From the NCBI GenBank assembly GCA_003483885.1, contig DMXI01000541.1:1-18398 (forward strand): a stretch of 18,398 nucleotides of DNA, given 5' to 3'. How positions within the stretch are numbered: position 1 is the first letter of the stretch; each line of letters opens with the position of its first letter. Made by a program: the position numbers and the translations under genes. A model generated the notes under the pieces. It did no database searches. It was given only the letters and a program-made list of their open reading frames with translations, and had not been told where the DNA came from. Source of the stretch: Microscillaceae bacterium (GTDB taxonomy: Bacteria > Bacteroidota > Bacteroidia > Cytophagales > Microscillaceae). Shown in pieces: positions 1 through 8,407 of the stretch.

Positions 1-325
1 AAAGATAGGTTAGCTTTAGGTTGTAGCGAATTATTATTTTTTTCCCTCGTTTAGGCAATTTCAGGTATAATATGTATTCTCATTTGGTTGTTATTCAATT
101 TCACACTAGAATATTACATTTTTATTGTACAAACAATCATAAATTAACAATAAATAACAACAGTTATAAGATTATACCTTTCTCAAAATCAATGCAATAT
201 TACATAAGTACTTTATAGTACACAAAATTTATTTGCAGGTGATGTTAACCTTTCCCCTTTCCGATTTATGAATTAAACGAAAGCTTTCATTTTTTTTGAT
301 TCACAAACATTTACCTAATCGAATT
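1..325. other. AT-rich leader with no gene
   Basis: No credible coding frame is seen. The stretch is strongly AT-rich and presumably carries the promoter of the secreted protein that starts at 326. It contains AACAACAGTTATAA at 156-169, followed by ACCTTTC (176-182) and AAAATCAA (185-192). The same three blocks recur in the same order at 3025-3059. No clean TTG/TAnnTTTG promoter was found; TACCTTTC at 175-182 is a near match to the -7 box. Confidence 0.5.
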
Positions 326-1990
326 ATGCATCACCCAAAATACATTGTAATACTCACCCTCATATTTTCAGCAGGGCTGTTGATAAGTACTCCATCACAG
401 GCACAGTTTGGAGGATTGAAGAAAGGGCTTAAAAACAAATTAAAACGCAAAAAAAAGAAGAAAACCAGTACCCGAACTTCAACTCGTACAAGTCGTACCA
501 GTTCCAGAAGTAACAGAGGTTCTGCAAAGATGCCCAAGGGCATGACCGCTGAACTTGCCAAAGAATATAAAGCTTTCTATAAAGCAAAATATGAATTATC
601 GGCCAATAGTTGGTACCATCCAACCAATGCCAATAGTAAATTTATGGCAGAAAAATTACCCACACTCAAAAAACTCAACTACCCTGCCTTAAGAAAAAGA
701 ATGGATGAAGATCGGAAAAAGTTTCCAAAATTATTTGAAAAATACGGTTATGGAAATTCTGCTTCTTCGGCTCCAAGTGCTGACTTATACTGGGCAAACA
801 ACTACGCAGTAAAGATTACCGCTTGGGAAAAACAATTGGCCAATGAAGAAAAGTATATGCCAGGTGCAGTTCAGCACTGGATCAACCAATCTGAAAACAC
901 TAAAGGGCCTAACAAAATACAATATGCTCAAGATGCTATTGCCTTGGCTAATGCCTTGCTTACCATTAAGCCACAAAATGAGTTATTAAAAGAGTACAAG
1001 CAAGAGGCTCAAAAGTCTTTGGATAAATCATTGACCAATTTCAGAGAATATATCACCAGTGATTTCCATAAGACACACCTAAAACAAGTGGTAATTTTTA
1101 GTAAAGGGCCTAAAAATATGGGCAAGAACTCAATGGGTAAGCCTAAATTTGATGTAGATGAATCTTCTATCATCAATACGATTATTCCTGGTAAGCCAGC
1201 CCATGTTATTGGATTCTTTGCGGCTACCAACAAACAAGGAGGCGGGGTACCTTCGCTGGTATTTAATATGACCAAAGTAGGTGAAAAGTACAATAAGCAC
1301 GCGAAAAACACCCAAACGATGTATTTCCGTGCGATAGATCGAGGCAAACTAAAAGACCAGGCTTTTTATATATTTAATTTATTTCCAGATCCCAAGATTC
1401 AGTACAAAAGTCATATTGCTTACATCCCTCACCTCAATTTTACAAAGTATTTGTTGCAGCAGGTACCGGGTAAATATAATATAGAGTTTACCTGGGGAAG
1501 AAATAACCCAATGGCTAAAGGTTCTTTCACCTTGGATTTGTCTATGGAAAACCGTAAAAAGCTCAAGGAATACTACAATCAATTGATGGCTACTAAAATT
1601 GCGGCAGTGACTATGCCTGGTTCTGGCAACTGTGTAGACCAAGCACATAAGGTTGTAAACAAAGACCACCTCAATAAATACGGTAAAAGATTGAAGCTGG
1701 TATTTCACGGGCCAGGAGGAAAAATCATGAAACCTTGGCCAAACAACCACCAGGTAGAGTGGTATACTGCTCAAGGATATGGCGCTTTTGAAAAAGATGG
1801 AAAGGTTGAAATTATCCATCTCGAGTTCCGAAGAGCCCCAACTGCTACTCGTTGGAAGTGGCACTCTATTGGCAAAACGGGTGGACACTTGAATATGCAA
1901 ACCACCAACGGAGGAATCAAACCTGAGATGTTAAATTTTGGCTATGAAATGAAAAAAGCTAATGTCAACAAATGTTCTCCGTGGCTCTAA
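326..1990 (+). CDS. Secreted protein of unknown function with a basic N-terminal linker
   Basis: The ATG at 326 is chosen because it starts a clear Sec signal peptide: basic MHHPK, a hydrophobic core, and a likely cut after STPSQA (residue 26). A TTG 30 bases earlier would bury the signal inside a longer N-terminus. The mature protein begins with a Lys-rich run (about residues 32-46) and a Thr/Ser/Arg low-complexity stretch (47-67). The remaining roughly 490 residues are rich in Lys, Asn and aromatics and match no family I recognise. Two late cysteines, one in GSGNCVDQ and one at residue 550 (KCSPWL), could form a disulfide across the C-terminal domain. There are no membrane segments after the signal and no recognisable C-terminal sorting domain. 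The gene stands alone and is closed by a strong hairpin, so it is probably monocistronic. The secreted location is well supported; the function is unknown. Confidence 0.85.
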   Translation: MHHPKYIVILTLIFSAGLLISTPSQAQFGGLKKGLKNKLKRKKKKKTSTRTSTRTSRTSSRSNRGSAKMPKGMTAELAKEYKAFYKAKYELSANSWYHPTNANSKFMAEKLPTLKKLNYPALRKRMDEDRKKFPKLFEKYGYGNSASSAPSADLYWANNYAVKITAWEKQLANEEKYMPGAVQHWINQSENTKGPNKIQYAQDAIALANALLTIKPQNELLKEYKQEAQKSLDKSLTNFREYITSDFHKTHLKQVVIFSKGPKNMGKNSMGKPKFDVDESSIINTIIPGKPAHVIGFFAATNKQGGGVPSLVFNMTKVGEKYNKHAKNTQTMYFRAIDRGKLKDQAFYIFNLFPDPKIQYKSHIAYIPHLNFTKYLLQQVPGKYNIEFTWGRNNPMAKGSFTLDLSMENRKKLKEYYNQLMATKIAAVTMPGSGNCVDQAHKVVNKDHLNKYGKRLKLVFHGPGGKIMKPWPNNHQVEWYTAQGYGAFEKDGKVEIIHLEFRRAPTATRWKWHSIGKTGGHLNMQTTNGGIKPEMLNFGYEMKKANVNKCSPWL

Positions 1991-2024
1991 AAAACCTTTA
2001 TAACATTATCTAGCTTGATGCCCC

Positions 2025-2059
2025 AAAACTGTTGTAGTAAACACCTGCAACAGTTTTTT
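2025..2059 (+). terminator. Rho-independent terminator of the secreted protein gene
   Basis: Arms AAAACTGTTGTAG (2025-2037) and CTGCAACAGTTTT (2044-2056) pair over 13 positions with one G-U. The loop is 6 nt and a run of Ts continues to 2059. It lies 35 bases after the stop codon at 1990. Confidence 0.85.
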
Positions 2060-2190
2060 TGTTTTACAAATAATATTTTGCTAAACAAGGGGTTATTTTA
2101 CCTTTATTTTCTGATTTTCTGTAAATTGCGTTTTAACATTCTCGCAATAAAAACAACACATCAGAGAGTAAGTAACACTAGATATCTTGC

Positions 2191-2961
2191 ATGGATAATA
2201 AAAAGCTTCACAAATTACTTGTCAAATCTCCAAAAGAGTTTATCGTTCATAAATCAATTGGGGAGGTAATTGAAAAAACTGTTTATAAATTTGTAAGCAA
2301 AGGGGGAATTTACGGACAGACAACCGAAGATATCATCAGTGAGGTTACTTTAATTATTTTAGAGAAAAAACTCGACTACATTGCAAAAAGCTACAATCCT
2401 CAGTTTAGTACCATTAGAGGGTATATGAGCAAAGTAGTTTTTAACTTATGCATAGAGTTACTTCGTAAGCAAAAAAACAAACCTGTATTTAAAAATAGCT
2501 TGGACGATATACAGGAAACAACGCTGGAACAAGGCTATAGTAATATTAATCCTGAAGCAAATTTTATTGCCCAGGAAACTATCGAGAGTGAATTAAATAA
2601 GTTAAGGAATTACCTCAGAATATTTGCCAAATACAAGGCAAAGTTTGTACTGCTCATCAAATTGTATTGCCGTATACCATTAAAAGATGAAGATTTTCAG
2701 CATTATGCTACAAATTTATCATCAGATGAGTGGATGTTTTATTATCAAACTTTTAGCAAAGATTACTCAAACTATTCTGACAAAGAAATTTACCAGCTCA
2801 TTATTCCCCTGGTCAATAAGGTAGAAAACAAGCAAAATACCCCCGATGCACTCAGAAAATGGATCAATGCCAAGGTATTGACCTTGAAAGAAGCGATGAG
2901 TCAAAACACTCATTATCAATATGATACAGAATCTTTCAAAAATTTAGTGAGATTATTATAA
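2191..2961 (+). CDS. Divergent sigma-70-like RNA polymerase sigma factor
   Basis: This 256-residue protein probably directs RNA polymerase to a specific promoter set. About residues 44-95 resemble sigma region 2: an acidic helix (TTEDIISEVTLIILEKK), an aromatic/FSTIRGY segment where -10 recognition normally lies, then a helix ending in the basic LRKQKNKP. An acidic linker follows (about 100-125). The C-terminal half carries a helix resembling the first helix of region 4 (KYKAKFVLLIKLYCRIPLKD). A segment of roughly 60 residues separates this from a putative recognition-helix motif, TPDALRKWINAKVLTLKEAM (about 223-242). The protein is longer than the usual ECF factor of roughly 160-200 residues, mostly because of that segment. 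The next gene, 255 bases on, encodes a single-pass membrane protein suitable as its anti-sigma factor. The sigma-like assignment is from motif pattern; target promoters are unknown. Confidence 0.65.
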   Translation: MDNKKLHKLLVKSPKEFIVHKSIGEVIEKTVYKFVSKGGIYGQTTEDIISEVTLIILEKKLDYIAKSYNPQFSTIRGYMSKVVFNLCIELLRKQKNKPVFKNSLDDIQETTLEQGYSNINPEANFIAQETIESELNKLRNYLRIFAKYKAKFVLLIKLYCRIPLKDEDFQHYATNLSSDEWMFYYQTFSKDYSNYSDKEIYQLIIPLVNKVENKQNTPDALRKWINAKVLTLKEAMSQNTHYQYDTESFKNLVRLL

Positions 2962-3024
2962 AAAAATGTCCACCATTTGGACGAATACAAGTATATATAA
3001 ATGAACACAAAGAGATAATTTTTT

Positions 3025-3059
3025 AACAACAGTTATAAACCACCTTTCAATAAAATCAA
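3025..3059 (+). promoter_or_regulatory. Repeated upstream motif, second copy
   Basis: AACAACAGTTATAA (3025-3038), ACCTTTC (3042-3048) and AAAATCAA (3052-3059) occur here in the same order as at 156-192. The copies lie 157 and 133 bases upstream of the start codons at 3217 and 326, respectively. The repetition is seen directly. A role as a promoter or operator, perhaps for the adjacent sigma-like factor, is inference. Confidence 0.35.
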
Positions 3060-3216
3060 AGCTATTGAGATTTATTCAGCTTGGATAAATTTCATTATAT
3101 CCAGCAACAATATTTTTTTTAAATAAACTGTTAATACAACATAAAAAAATATTAATCAGAAAGTTAATTTATATTTTTACTAATAAGGGTAGCAAAATTT
3201 TAAATAATGTGGCAAA

Positions 3217-4125
3217 ATGAATGAAAACAATATGATGTTCAAACAATCAGTTTTTTTTGATGAAAACCATGAGCTAAACGATACGGGAATTTTATTATAT
3301 GTAGATGCCTTAAGACTCAATAAGGAAAATGAATTGCCAGATGATTTGGTAGAACATGTGGCTAACTCCGATAATGACCTGAAAAGGATTTACGAATATT
3401 ATGAATTTGTAAAAGATGATGACATCAGTGAGCTCACCCCTCACCCTTTCTTTGACAAAGCTCACCAAGCCAATACTCCTATCAAAGCTTTACGAAATGG
3501 CCAGCTACTAAAAGTAGCTGCTGCTGTGGTTCTTCTCTTGGGAGCAATTTATACCATCAACACTTTGAGCGATAACAAGCCAGACACTGCCAGTGGTGTT
3601 TCGGATAAACTAATGGATGATGATCAATTTCCACTTCCACCTACCAACCCCAACACTAAAAGTGATGATGGCCTTGCTAAGAATGAAAACCCGCAAAAAA
3701 AGGAAGTATCACCTTTACCCGATAAGCTTCTCGCCTTTGAAGATGTGTTTTCTAAAGCAGAGTTACAAGCCATGCACATGCCTTACATTGATAGGCTCAT
3801 TGAGCGCAATGGCAACAATCGTTCAGAAAGCTTGCAAGTATTGTCTCCCCGCCTTGATGCTGAAATTTTAGACCAAGTCTTATCTTTTCGTTGGAAAAAC
3901 CCCATCCAAGACTCCCTTTACCTTGAGGTATTTACTAAAGAAACAGAAGCAACCAATCGCAGCGTATATAAAATAGCCCCCAAGGATAGCTTGTTTACCC
4001 TTCCTACTCAATTGAAGCCTTTCTTATACTACTGGGAACTGAAGAAAAAACAAGACAGTGGACGCAAAACACTGATCACCAGAGGACGGTTTATAGTCCC
4101 CAAAAGAAAAAGACAAAAAAAATAA
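3217..4125 (+). CDS. Single-pass membrane protein, candidate anti-sigma factor
   Basis: The 302-residue protein has a cytoplasmic N-terminal domain (about 1-95) that is acidic and helical. It then has one hydrophobic span around residues 97-116 (LLKVAAAVVLLLGAIYTIN) and a Pro/Asn/Asp-rich linker. The extracytoplasmic C-terminal domain (about 205-300) has a beta-sandwich-like pattern: ILDQVLSFRWKNP, SLYLEVF, PFLYYWELKKK. This topology, N-terminal domain inside, one span and sensor outside, is typical of Bacteroidota anti-sigma factors, and the upstream neighbour is a sigma-like protein. No canonical zinc-binding HXXXCXXC motif is visible, so it would not be a ZAS-type protein. The C-terminus is very basic (PKRKRQKK). 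The anti-sigma role is inferred from topology and context. The 255-base gap to the sigma-like gene, with a repeated motif inside it, allows separate transcription. Confidence 0.6.
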   Translation: MNENNMMFKQSVFFDENHELNDTGILLYVDALRLNKENELPDDLVEHVANSDNDLKRIYEYYEFVKDDDISELTPHPFFDKAHQANTPIKALRNGQLLKVAAAVVLLLGAIYTINTLSDNKPDTASGVSDKLMDDDQFPLPPTNPNTKSDDGLAKNENPQKKEVSPLPDKLLAFEDVFSKAELQAMHMPYIDRLIERNGNNRSESLQVLSPRLDAEILDQVLSFRWKNPIQDSLYLEVFTKETEATNRSVYKIAPKDSLFTLPTQLKPFLYYWELKKKQDSGRKTLITRGRFIVPKRKRQKK

Positions 4126-4153
4126 TGTTGATTCATTAAAGAATCTACCCAAG

Positions 4154-4191
4154 GCCACACAATTTATTCATAAAAATTGTGTGGCTTTTTT
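4154..4191 (+). terminator. Rho-independent terminator after the anti-sigma-like gene
   Basis: GCCACACAATTT (4154-4165) pairs perfectly over 12 bp with AAATTGTGTGGC (4174-4185). The loop is 8 nt and six Ts follow. It separates the sigma-like locus from the two-component genes. Confidence 0.9.
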
Positions 4192-4292
4192 GTGTTTTAC
4201 TCTTTATATCACTACAAGTTAAAAAGTGTTAAATACATTAAAAAAAGTGGTAATTCACCGTATTTTGTAAAGAAGCATTAGAATGGATATCT

Positions 4293-5990
4293 ATGAAAAA
4301 TCGTAAGAAACTAAATTATATCATCTTTTTAATGAGTGTGGCTCTCATTGGCTTGATTGGCTTGCAAATCTATTGGGTGAATATATCTCTTAAGGTAAAG
4401 AAAGAACGCTTTAATCAGGATGTTCACGCAGCTTTGAAAAATATTGTAAAAAAGCTGGAAAGGCGAGAAGCAGCTTTTGTGTTAAAAAATAAGTTTTTTG
4501 GCACTTCCTCCAAAAAAAGAAGAAACCTGAGTTATATATTTTCTGAAAAGCCCAAGAAAGAAACCTTATATGATCCTATTCTCTGCAAGGAGCACCTACA
4601 TTGTCAGCCAGATGAATATTGTCAGGAAAACAGTGCAGCCCCTAATGCTTCTGACAAAACAACTTACTTGCTTGATTTGGCACATTCTGTAAAAAAGATT
4701 GACCCTCGTAGTATCTCGAGTGTAAATGTTCGCAAGAATTCAAAAGGTGAATCCACCATCTATATCTCTACGCAAAAAAAACTACACTCCAGTGGACCTG
4801 AAAAGTATGTGCTCAATCAAAAGATAAATGTAGCAAGAGATACTGGTACCATGATCAATATCAAGTCGCAAATGGTTTCTTTGGTGGTTGATGAGCTTAT
4901 AGAGCGCCCCAAAACCTTGCAAGAACGGATTACACGCGATTTGTTAGATTCTTTGCTAAATATCGAATTGATCTCCCGAGGTATAGATATCCCTTATGAA
5001 TTTAACGTGGTGGCTTTCAAAAATAATCAGGCGAACTATGCCTTCAGAACTAAACTGGACAAGGAAAGAGAGACCCTGTCGAGATCAATAGAGCAGGCAA
5101 AGTTTGCCACCATGCTTTTTCCCAATGATATTCGCCCTCAAAACAACCACTTACTGATTAACTTTCCCAATGAGCAATCTTTTATGCTCAAAAAAATGTG
5201 GACAGTACTTGCTTCTGCTTTCTTGTTTATCGGTATCATCATTTTTTGTTTCATCTTCGCGGTAAATACCATCCTTAAGCAGAAAAAGATGTCGGATATG
5301 ACCAAAGACTTCATCAATAATATGACGCACGAATTCAAAACTCCTATTGCGACCGTTTCTTTGGCTTGCCAAGCAATGCAGGACCCTGACATACAACGTT
5401 TGCCTAATCAAATGAACCGTTATATGGGAATGATTCAGGAAGAAAACAATCGTTTGGGTCAGCAGGTAGAAAAAGTATTGCAAATTGCCCGTCTGGATCG
5501 CGAAGACTTCAAACTGAACATTACTGATGTAGATGTGCACCAAAGTATTAAAAAAGCCATCCGAAATATTCAAATACAAGTAGAAAAGCGAGGCGGCATA
5601 CTGAACACCAACCTTGAAGCAACTTCGGCCCATATTCAGGCCGACGAAATGCACCTTACCAATATGATTATTAACTTATTGGATAATGCCAATAAATACT
5701 CTCCTGAATCGCCCGAAATTATGGTACAAACCCAGAGTAATGACCGGGGTATTAGCGTTATGATTAGTGATAAGGGACAAGGTATCTCGAAAGAGATGAT
5801 CAATAAAGTATTTGATAAATTCTATCGGGTACCTACCGGAAACATACACAATGTAAAAGGGTTTGGACTAGGGCTGAGTTATGTAAAAACAATGGTAGAT
5901 GCTCACCAAGGAGAGATACAAGTAAAAAGTGAGCCATTCAAAGGAAGTACTTTCACGCTGTTTTTTCCTTATATCGCTCAAAGCGCCTGA
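4293..5990 (+). CDS. Membrane-bound two-component sensor histidine kinase
   Basis: This protein autophosphorylates on histidine in response to an envelope signal and passes phosphate to a response regulator, most likely the product at 6152-6847. It has two membrane spans (about residues 8-29 and 303-328) enclosing a periplasmic sensor of about 270 residues. The sensor contains a cysteine cluster (CKEHLHCQPDEYC, residues 98-110) and matches no sensor family I recognise. No HAMP domain is evident; the second span leads almost directly into the dimerisation helix. The H-box is NMTHEFKTP with the phosphoacceptor at H346. The ATPase domain shows an N-box (NLLDNANKYS, 461-470), G1 (DKGQG, 493-497), an F-box region (VFDKFYRV) and G2 (GFGLGL, 523-528). 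All catalytic motifs are intact. The kinase assignment is secure; the stimulus is unknown. Confidence 0.95.
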   Translation: MKNRKKLNYIIFLMSVALIGLIGLQIYWVNISLKVKKERFNQDVHAALKNIVKKLERREAAFVLKNKFFGTSSKKRRNLSYIFSEKPKKETLYDPILCKEHLHCQPDEYCQENSAAPNASDKTTYLLDLAHSVKKIDPRSISSVNVRKNSKGESTIYISTQKKLHSSGPEKYVLNQKINVARDTGTMINIKSQMVSLVVDELIERPKTLQERITRDLLDSLLNIELISRGIDIPYEFNVVAFKNNQANYAFRTKLDKERETLSRSIEQAKFATMLFPNDIRPQNNHLLINFPNEQSFMLKKMWTVLASAFLFIGIIIFCFIFAVNTILKQKKMSDMTKDFINNMTHEFKTPIATVSLACQAMQDPDIQRLPNQMNRYMGMIQEENNRLGQQVEKVLQIARLDREDFKLNITDVDVHQSIKKAIRNIQIQVEKRGGILNTNLEATSAHIQADEMHLTNMIINLLDNANKYSPESPEIMVQTQSNDRGISVMISDKGQGISKEMINKVFDKFYRVPTGNIHNVKGFGLGLSYVKTMVDAHQGEIQVKSEPFKGSTFTLFFPYIAQSA

Positions 5991-6151
5991 TTAGTCCTAT
6001 TCATTTGAAGGGGTATACAGCGGTTAAAATTTTGAAAACGAAAAAGTTACCTCTAAAAAATCAACCAATCACCAACTGTTTCACGTATTGTAATTATCCA
6101 TCAAAATACTTCCAGGCAATATTGGCAATTATCCCAGTTAAATACAATACC

Positions 6152-6847
6152 ATGAAAGACGAAACCAAGATTTTATTAGTTGAGGATGATAACAACCTGG
6201 GTCAACTACTCCAGGAATACCTACAGATTAAAGGATACCCGACTACCTTAAAACGGGATGGCGAAGCAGGTTTAGATACCTACCAAACACATCACTTTCA
6301 ACTGTGCATTTTAGATGTCATGCTTCCCAAAATGGATGGGTTTTCTCTAGCCGAAAAAATAAGAGAGCAGGATAAGGCAATTCCTATTATTTTTCTCACT
6401 GCCAAGTCAATGAAAGAAGACGCCATCAAAGGCTTTAAAGTAGGCGCTGACGATTACATCCATAAACCATTTAGTATGGAAGAATTGCTCCTCAGAATTG
6501 AAGCTATTATGCGTAGAGTTGGCCAAAATGAAACAATCTCCGAACAACACTATTTTGAAGTAGGTTCGTTCAGTTTTGACTACGACACCCAAAAACTTCA
6601 GCGTAACGGCGAAAGTAAGAAACTGACTTCTAAAGAGGCCGATCTCTTGAAGATGTTATGCGAACATAAAAACCAAACCTTGGAACGCTCCAAAGCCCTC
6701 AAAAAAATCTGGCTTGATGACAATTATTTCAATGCCAGAAGTATGGATGTGTACATAACCAAGCTTCGCAAATACCTCAAATCAGACGAAAATATTCAAA
6801 TCGTAAATGTACATGGACAAGGGTTCAAACTGATAGAACTTAACTAG
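6152..6847 (+). CDS. OmpR/PhoB-family response regulator
   Basis: This is a DNA-binding regulator activated by phosphorylation, probably by the kinase encoded just upstream. The ATG at 6152 is chosen because the receiver core (KILLVEDD) begins five residues later; upstream TTG codons would add an unrelated basic leader. In the 231-residue protein the receiver domain covers about 1-120, with acidic D12/D13, phosphoacceptor D55 (LDVMLPKMDG), T83 (FLTAKS) and K105 (HKPFS). The C-terminal winged helix (about 135-230) shows the OmpR-type pattern LTSKEADLLKMLCEHKNQTLERS and a recognition segment ending SMDVYITKLRKYLK, then the wing VHGQGFKLI. A 161-base gap follows the kinase gene with no terminator seen, so co-transcription is likely. 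The targets are unknown. Confidence 0.93.
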   Translation: MKDETKILLVEDDNNLGQLLQEYLQIKGYPTTLKRDGEAGLDTYQTHHFQLCILDVMLPKMDGFSLAEKIREQDKAIPIIFLTAKSMKEDAIKGFKVGADDYIHKPFSMEELLLRIEAIMRRVGQNETISEQHYFEVGSFSFDYDTQKLQRNGESKKLTSKEADLLKMLCEHKNQTLERSKALKKIWLDDNYFNARSMDVYITKLRKYLKSDENIQIVNVHGQGFKLIELN

Positions 6848-6865
6848 TCTAGCAACATTGAGAAA

Positions 6866-6908
6866 TAAGCGTTTTATGATTATTGTAGACATAATCATAA
6901 AACGCTTA
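6866..6908. terminator. 18-bp hairpin between convergent genes, probable bidirectional terminator
   Basis: The arms at 6866-6883 (TAAGCGTTTTATGATTAT) and 6891-6908 are perfect reverse complements over 18 bp, with a 7-nt loop. The hairpin sits between the response regulator stop (6847) and the stop of the opposite-strand gene (6914). Neither side has a long T run, so it is an atypical intrinsic terminator. Confidence 0.6.
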
Positions 6909-6913
6909 CTTGT

Positions 6914-7186
6914 TTATAGCATCTTTAGATGAAACTTCCAAAAGTACAATAAGGCCAGCCACCCTGCCAAAATCAAGAAAGTCCATACAAAGTAAGAGAA
7001 CTTTCGGTTTTTATGTCGTATGGTAAACATCAATATTACAATAGAAAATACTCCTCCGGCCAATTCAAAAGTATGCAGGCGTTTTTCGCTGACTCTTTTT
7101 TGCTTTCTCTTGGCCAAGCCTTTATCCTGGCGAAAGACAAAAGCCGCCAAAATGTTTATAAATATCAGGTAATAAATCAATAACAT
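6914..7186 (-). CDS. DUF1294 family small membrane protein
   Basis: The 90-residue protein has an N-terminal span (about 2-17) and one or two C-terminal spans (about 42-58 and 66-84). The DUF1294 signature is present: a DK...A basic segment after the first helix (RQDKGLAKRKQKR), R.SE..LH..EL.GG at the start of the second helix, and the RHKNRK.SY motif between the last two helices. These are small inner-membrane proteins of unknown function. The gene lies 18 bases downstream of the GlmU-like gene on the same strand and is probably co-transcribed with it. Start ATG at 7186 directly precedes the first hydrophobic segment. Family assignment is good; no function is known. Confidence 0.8.
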   Translation of the reverse strand: MLLIYYLIFINILAAFVFRQDKGLAKRKQKRVSEKRLHTFELAGGVFSIVILMFTIRHKNRKFSYFVWTFLILAGWLALLYFWKFHLKML

Positions 7187-7204
7187 AATTAAGAAAGTTT
7201 GAAA

Positions 7205-8404
7205 TCAGGAAATTGTTTGACGATTTTCAAAAACCTGGGTTAGAATGGCTTGCTCAACTTCATCACAAGCTTTGCCCCTTCGTTGCATCATTCTATCGGC
7301 TGCCTCAAAAGCCTTAGGCAAATCATAAGTGTCAAATCCGGTTTTGGTACCACCCCAGGCAAACGAGGGAATAAATTTAGGAGGAAAATCACCTCCAAAA
7401 ATATTGGCATTCACTCCTACTACAGTGCCCGTGTTAAACATGGTGTTGATACCCGCTTTAGAGTGGTCACCCATCATTACTCCACAAAATTGTTGGCCCG
7501 AATCTACAAAATCGTTCTTCTGGTAGCTCCATACTTTAATATTGGCGTAATTGTTCTTCAGGTTAGAGCAGTTAGTATCTGCCCCAAAGTTGCACCATTC
7601 GCCCACTACCGAGTTGCCCAAAAACCCATCGTGGCCTTTGTTGCTGTACCCAAAAAATACTGAATTACTAATCTCCCCTCCTACTTTGCAATAAGGGCCA
7701 ATGGTAGTATCGCCTCGCATCTTGCCTCCAGGATTGACCACAGCGTGTTCTCCTAGTGCAAAATTTCCTTGTACAATGCTTCCTTCACTTATCTGAGCAT
7801 TTTTGCCCAAATAAATCACCCCTTTTTCAGCATTGAGCACACAGGCTTTGAGCGATACTCCTTCTTCCAGAAATACGTTTTCGGGATTGTATACGATCGT
7901 ATGTGGATCATTGATGGGGGCGGAAGTTCGTCCTGCCGTAATCAAGTCAAAATCGGCCTTGATTTGAGCACCATTTTGTCTAAAAATATCCCATATCTGA
8001 CTAATTCGAGTTATTTCTCCTTCGTAAGGAATTACTTTTTTGGGTTGAGGTAGGCCATCTTCTTGTATGGTCGACTCGTCAACATAAAATGCCAGTGGTG
8101 TTTCTCTTTCGCCCAGCATTTCACCTGGCTTTAAGGCTTGAATTGCCTCTATCAATGCTTTATCAGGGCATACGCTACTATCTATTTGTATAAAACTTTT
8201 GAGAGATTCGGCCTGATTTATATGCGGGTACTTGGCTCGAAAATGTACCTCAGATAATAAGTAATCGGGCTTTTGACCCAATAAACGTTCCCATTTTTCA
8301 ATCATAGTGAGTATACCCACTCGAATATAAGCAATGGGTCTTACCAGGGTAAAAGGTTTGAGTTGTTCGGCAATGTGTATATCGTCAACTAGAAGGTATT
8401 GCAT
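7205..8404 (-). CDS. GlmU-like sugar-nucleotide transferase with left-handed beta-helix
   Basis: The 399-residue protein resembles the alternative GlmU family of Bacteroidota, annotated as UDP-N-acetylglucosamine diphosphorylase/glucosamine-1-phosphate N-acetyltransferase, which would supply UDP-GlcNAc for envelope synthesis. The N-terminus (MQYLLVDD, then FTLVRPIAYIRVGILTMIEKWE) is the family's divergent nucleotidyltransferase start. It lacks the classical G-rich LxAGxGTRM loop of standard GlmU, as expected for this family. From about residue 180 to 370 there are hexapeptide-type repeats (for example VSLKACVLNAEKGVIYLGKN, and GNSVVGEWCNFGADTNCSN) forming a left-handed beta-helix typical of acyltransferases. 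A 9-bp inverted repeat lies 3 bases upstream of the start codon. The fold is secure; the two enzymatic activities are inferred from the family. Confidence 0.8.
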   Translation of the reverse strand: MQYLLVDDIHIAEQLKPFTLVRPIAYIRVGILTMIEKWERLLGQKPDYLLSEVHFRAKYPHINQAESLKSFIQIDSSVCPDKALIEAIQALKPGEMLGERETPLAFYVDESTIQEDGLPQPKKVIPYEGEITRISQIWDIFRQNGAQIKADFDLITAGRTSAPINDPHTIVYNPENVFLEEGVSLKACVLNAEKGVIYLGKNAQISEGSIVQGNFALGEHAVVNPGGKMRGDTTIGPYCKVGGEISNSVFFGYSNKGHDGFLGNSVVGEWCNFGADTNCSNLKNNYANIKVWSYQKNDFVDSGQQFCGVMMGDHSKAGINTMFNTGTVVGVNANIFGGDFPPKFIPSFAWGGTKTGFDTYDLPKAFEAADRMMQRRGKACDEVEQAILTQVFENRQTIS

Positions 8405-8407
8405 GAT

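Noticed and set aside
296..325. TTG start at 296 for the first secreted protein
   Set aside because: It would place ten residues before a well-formed signal peptide that begins at the ATG at 326.
1379..1900. 173-codon open frame antisense to the first secreted protein
   Set aside because: No signal, domain or promoter; explained as a shadow of the coding strand.
5151..5654. 167-codon open frame antisense to the histidine kinase
   Set aside because: It lies wholly inside the catalytic part of an intact kinase gene and its translation has no recognisable domain.
6005..6151. A 49-residue N-terminal extension of the response regulator from a TTG
   Set aside because: OmpR-type receivers start just before the KILLVEDD strand, and the extension is unrelated to the family; the ATG at 6152 fits.
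7250..7663. 137-codon plus-strand frame within the GlmU-like gene
   Set aside because: It is antisense to the conserved beta-helix repeats and has no family resemblance.
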